A DNA stretch of 23,293 nt, taken from positions 1 through 23,293 of the forward strand of contig URNM01000014.1 in NCBI GenBank assembly GCA_900549185.1. Direction: 5' to 3'. The notes below the pieces were generated by a model. That model worked only from the letters and a program-made list of their open reading frames with translations. It had not been told where the DNA came from and did no database searches. Within the stretch, counting starts at the first letter, position 1; each line of letters opens with the position of its first letter. Origin of the DNA: an uncultured Collinsella sp. Its GTDB lineage: Bacteria > Actinomycetota > Coriobacteriia > Coriobacteriales > Coriobacteriaceae. The position numbers were made by a program, and so were the translations under genes. Positions 21,214 to 23,293 of this stretch are shown piece by piece.

Positions 21214-23220
21214 ATGACCGGGGAGCTCAAGAAGCAGGGCGGCGTTGATGACGCCGTTGCCGCGGGGCTGGTCGAGGAAACGGCTGCCGTGGCACCCGAG
21301 CTGGATGACGCCGCCAAGGCTGCAGCCGAGCGCGAGGCTCGCCGCCAAGCGCTCTACGAGGAAAACGAACGTGCCGAGGACGAGCGTGCCCGCGCTGAGG
21401 CAGAGCGCATGCGCGACGTGGACGACGAAGACGACGACGAGACGCCTCGAGATACCTGGGCGACGGTGCGCCGCCTGTGGAGCGAGGCTGCCGGCGACCA
21501 TTGGCGCTTCTATATCGTGTTCGCGAGCATTGTATTCTATGCCATCTTTAACACTGCTGCGCCGGCATATAGCGCCCGCGTGATCGATGAGCTGTGGAGC
21601 CACATTCAGGTGGCGTTTGCCAACGACACCACCTTCAACATCACCTGGGAGAACTGCGGCAGGACCATCTTCATCTACTTTATGATCTGGACGGCCGCTG
21701 CCTCGTTCTACGCGCTCCAGAGCTTTTTGATGTCGAGCGTTGCCGAGCGCCTCAACCTGCGCCTACGCAACCGCATCGCACAAAAGCTCAACCGTCTGCC
21801 GCTTGCCTTCTTTGACGCGCATCGTCCCGGTGAGGTCGTCAGCCGCGCGACCAATGACCTGGACAAGATGTCCGAGAGCATGCAGCGTGGATTGCTGCAG
21901 CTGCTGGTGTCGATCGGCACCGTGGTGGGCGCCGTGAGCGTGATGTTTGTGTTCAGCGTACCACTCACGTTGGTCTTTTTGTTCTTTACGGCGTTGTCAC
22001 TGCTGGTGACCAAGGTGGTCTCGCGCCGTACGCATGACGTAACCGGTGAGCGCCAGGAGTGGGTATCCAAAATCACGAGCGCGGTCGAGGAAGGCTATTC
22101 GGGCCGTTTGGTGATTCGTGCATTCAACCGCGAGCACCAGAGCTCCGCCGAGGTGCACGAGGCCTCGGGCGAGCTGGCACGTGTGAGTGCCAAGGCCGAC
22201 TTTATGATTAACGCCGTCGGCCCCGCGGTGCGCTTTATCGGCCGCCTGGCACAGATCGTGATCGCACTCGTGGGCTGCAGCATGCTGGTCGCCGGCCACA
22301 TGACCGTCGGCGTGTTCCAGGCGTTCTTCCAGTTTATCTACGAGGCGTCCGAACCCATGACGCAGCTGTCGTTCACTTTCAACTCGCTGCAGAGCGCGCT
22401 GGCGAGTGCGGAGCGCGTGTTCGACCTGCTCGATGAGCCCGAGATGGAAGCCGATCCGCTGCCGGACGAGGCCGCCAAGCTGCCGGGTCGCGTTGAGGGT
22501 CGTGTCTCCTTTGAGCACGTGCGCTTTGGTTATTCGCCCGACAAGCCGCTTATGCGCGACGTGTCGTTTACCGCCGAGCCGGGCCAGAAGATTGCCGTGG
22601 TGGGAACCACGGGCGCAGGCAAGACGACGCTCATCAACCTGCTCATGCGCTTCTACGAGATTGACGGCGGGCGTATTACGCTCGACGGCGTGGATACGAG
22701 CCGCATGGATCGCGGCGAGCTACGTCAGCAGTTTGGCATGGTGCTGCAGGACGCCTGGCTATTCGATGGCACGATTGCCGAAAACATAGCCTACGGCTGC
22801 CCCGAGGCAACGCGCGAGGAGATCGTGGCGGCTGCGCGCGCCGCGCAGGTCGACTTCTTTGTGCGCACCATGCCGCAGGGCTACGACACGCGCGTGGCCA
22901 ACGATGCCGAGAGCATCAGCCAGGGCCAACGCCAGCTGCTGACCATTGCGCGCGTGCTGCTCAACAACCCGGCGATTCTCATCCTGGACGAGGCGACCTC
23001 AAGCGTGGACACGCGTACCGAGCTTGCCATCGGCCGTGCCATGGACGCGCTCATGCGCGGGCGCACGAGCTTTGTGATCGCGCATCGCCTGTCGACGATC
23101 GTGGATGCCGACCTGATCTTGGTCATGGATCACGGCAACATTATCGAGCAAGGCACGCATAAGGAGCTGCTCGCTGCCGAGGGTGCCTATGCCGACCTCT
23201 ACTTGAGCCAGTTCGCCTAA
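21214..23220 (+). CDS. Half-ABC exporter with canonical ATPase site
   Basis: The 668-residue partner of the preceding half-exporter has Walker A GTTGAGKT (464-471), Walker B ILDE with catalytic Glu593 and switch His624 (AHRLSTI), all canonical. Its signature, however, reads ISQGQRQL (568-575) instead of LSGGQ. Combined with the upstream protein, one composite site is fully active (this Walker motif set plus FSGGQ) and the other is degenerate on both sides. An unusual charged N-terminal extension of about 90 residues (Glu/Arg/Ala helix, then DDEDDDE) precedes the first membrane segment. ATG 21214, one base after the previous stop, uses the AGGGAGGTGA site at 21199-21208. The gene is complete, ending 24 bases before the adapter. 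Confidence 0.9.
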   Translation: MTGELKKQGGVDDAVAAGLVEETAAVAPELDDAAKAAAEREARRQALYEENERAEDERARAEAERMRDVDDEDDDETPRDTWATVRRLWSEAAGDHWRFYIVFASIVFYAIFNTAAPAYSARVIDELWSHIQVAFANDTTFNITWENCGRTIFIYFMIWTAAASFYALQSFLMSSVAERLNLRLRNRIAQKLNRLPLAFFDAHRPGEVVSRATNDLDKMSESMQRGLLQLLVSIGTVVGAVSVMFVFSVPLTLVFLFFTALSLLVTKVVSRRTHDVTGERQEWVSKITSAVEEGYSGRLVIRAFNREHQSSAEVHEASGELARVSAKADFMINAVGPAVRFIGRLAQIVIALVGCSMLVAGHMTVGVFQAFFQFIYEASEPMTQLSFTFNSLQSALASAERVFDLLDEPEMEADPLPDEAAKLPGRVEGRVSFEHVRFGYSPDKPLMRDVSFTAEPGQKIAVVGTTGAGKTTLINLLMRFYEIDGGRITLDGVDTSRMDRGELRQQFGMVLQDAWLFDGTIAENIAYGCPEATREEIVAAARAAQVDFFVRTMPQGYDTRVANDAESISQGQRQLLTIARVLLNNPAILILDEATSSVDTRTELAIGRAMDALMRGRTSFVIAHRLSTIVDADLILVMDHGNIIEQGTHKELLAAEGAYADLYLSQFA

Positions 23221-23244
23221 TGTGACAAAGGGACAGTCCCACAT
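23221..23244 (+). repeat. Left part of another GGGACAG palindrome, cut by the contig end
   Basis: TGTGACAAAGGGACAGTCCC follows the stop codon directly and looks like the first arm and core of a GGGACAG-type palindrome. The expected second arm is lost because adapter begins at 23245. It may belong to the same general family as the elements at 11405-11439 and the 46-base repeats. Confidence 0.45.
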
Positions 23245-23293
23245 CTGTCTCTTATACACATCTGACGCTGCCGACGACTAGTCGAGTGTAGAT
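23245..23293 (+). other. Nextera adapter with index (technical sequence)
   Basis: 23245-23263 is the Tn5 mosaic end, and 23264-23277 completes the reverse complement of the Nextera read-1 adapter. 23278-23285 (CTAGTCGA) sits where the i5 index belongs, and GTGTAGAT (23286-23293) is the start of the P5 tail. None of this is genomic. Confidence 0.97.

Overview
The window is a 23.2 kb high-GC bacterial chromosomal fragment. Gene content, codon use and protein sequences point to a gut Coriobacteriia, most likely Collinsella. The genus is recognised from memory of such proteins and was not tested by any search. Both ends carry Nextera tagmentation adapter (1-39 and 23245-23293). That sequence is technical, and the biological sequence is about 40-23244.

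Layout, left to right. An amino-acid ABC uptake operon encodes a Tat-type lipoprotein binding protein, a permease and an ATPase (187-2597), with a large hairpin between the first two genes and a strong terminator at the end. Next is an EF-G2-like translational GTPase with altered nucleotide-binding motifs (2904-4979), convergent with an exported non-specific endonuclease (5109-6077, minus). A 470-base intergenic region holds an interspersed palindromic repeat and a helically phased array of TTTAGAGAGA operators in front of a Schlafen/AlbA_2-type ATP-binding regulator (6548-8248). Then come larE (minus), a HAD phosphatase/phosphomutase, a LacI-type regulator (minus), glmS, a GntR/FCD regulator (minus) divergent from a YeiH-type exporter, a degenerate sigma-54-activator-like regulator with a Fis helix-turn-helix, a one-pass membrane protein of unknown function, a nitroreductase (minus) and a 96-residue unknown protein. 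Last is a three-gene operon of a MarR regulator and two half-ABC exporters that look like a heterodimer with one degenerate ATP site.

No phage, transposase, CRISPR, rRNA or tRNA is visible. The window is mostly ordinary housekeeping and accessory genes. The most interesting structure lies between genes. There are four copies of a 46-54 base palindromic repeat whose edge supplies the stop codon of two minus-strand genes, and further hairpins with different arms but the same GGGAC(A/G)GG-type core. There is also the operator array of the AlbA_2 gene, plus several overlapping inverted repeats at promoters. At protein level, the EF-G2 with DAPCY/NRLS motifs and the Walker-less sigma-54-like regulator deserve a second look.
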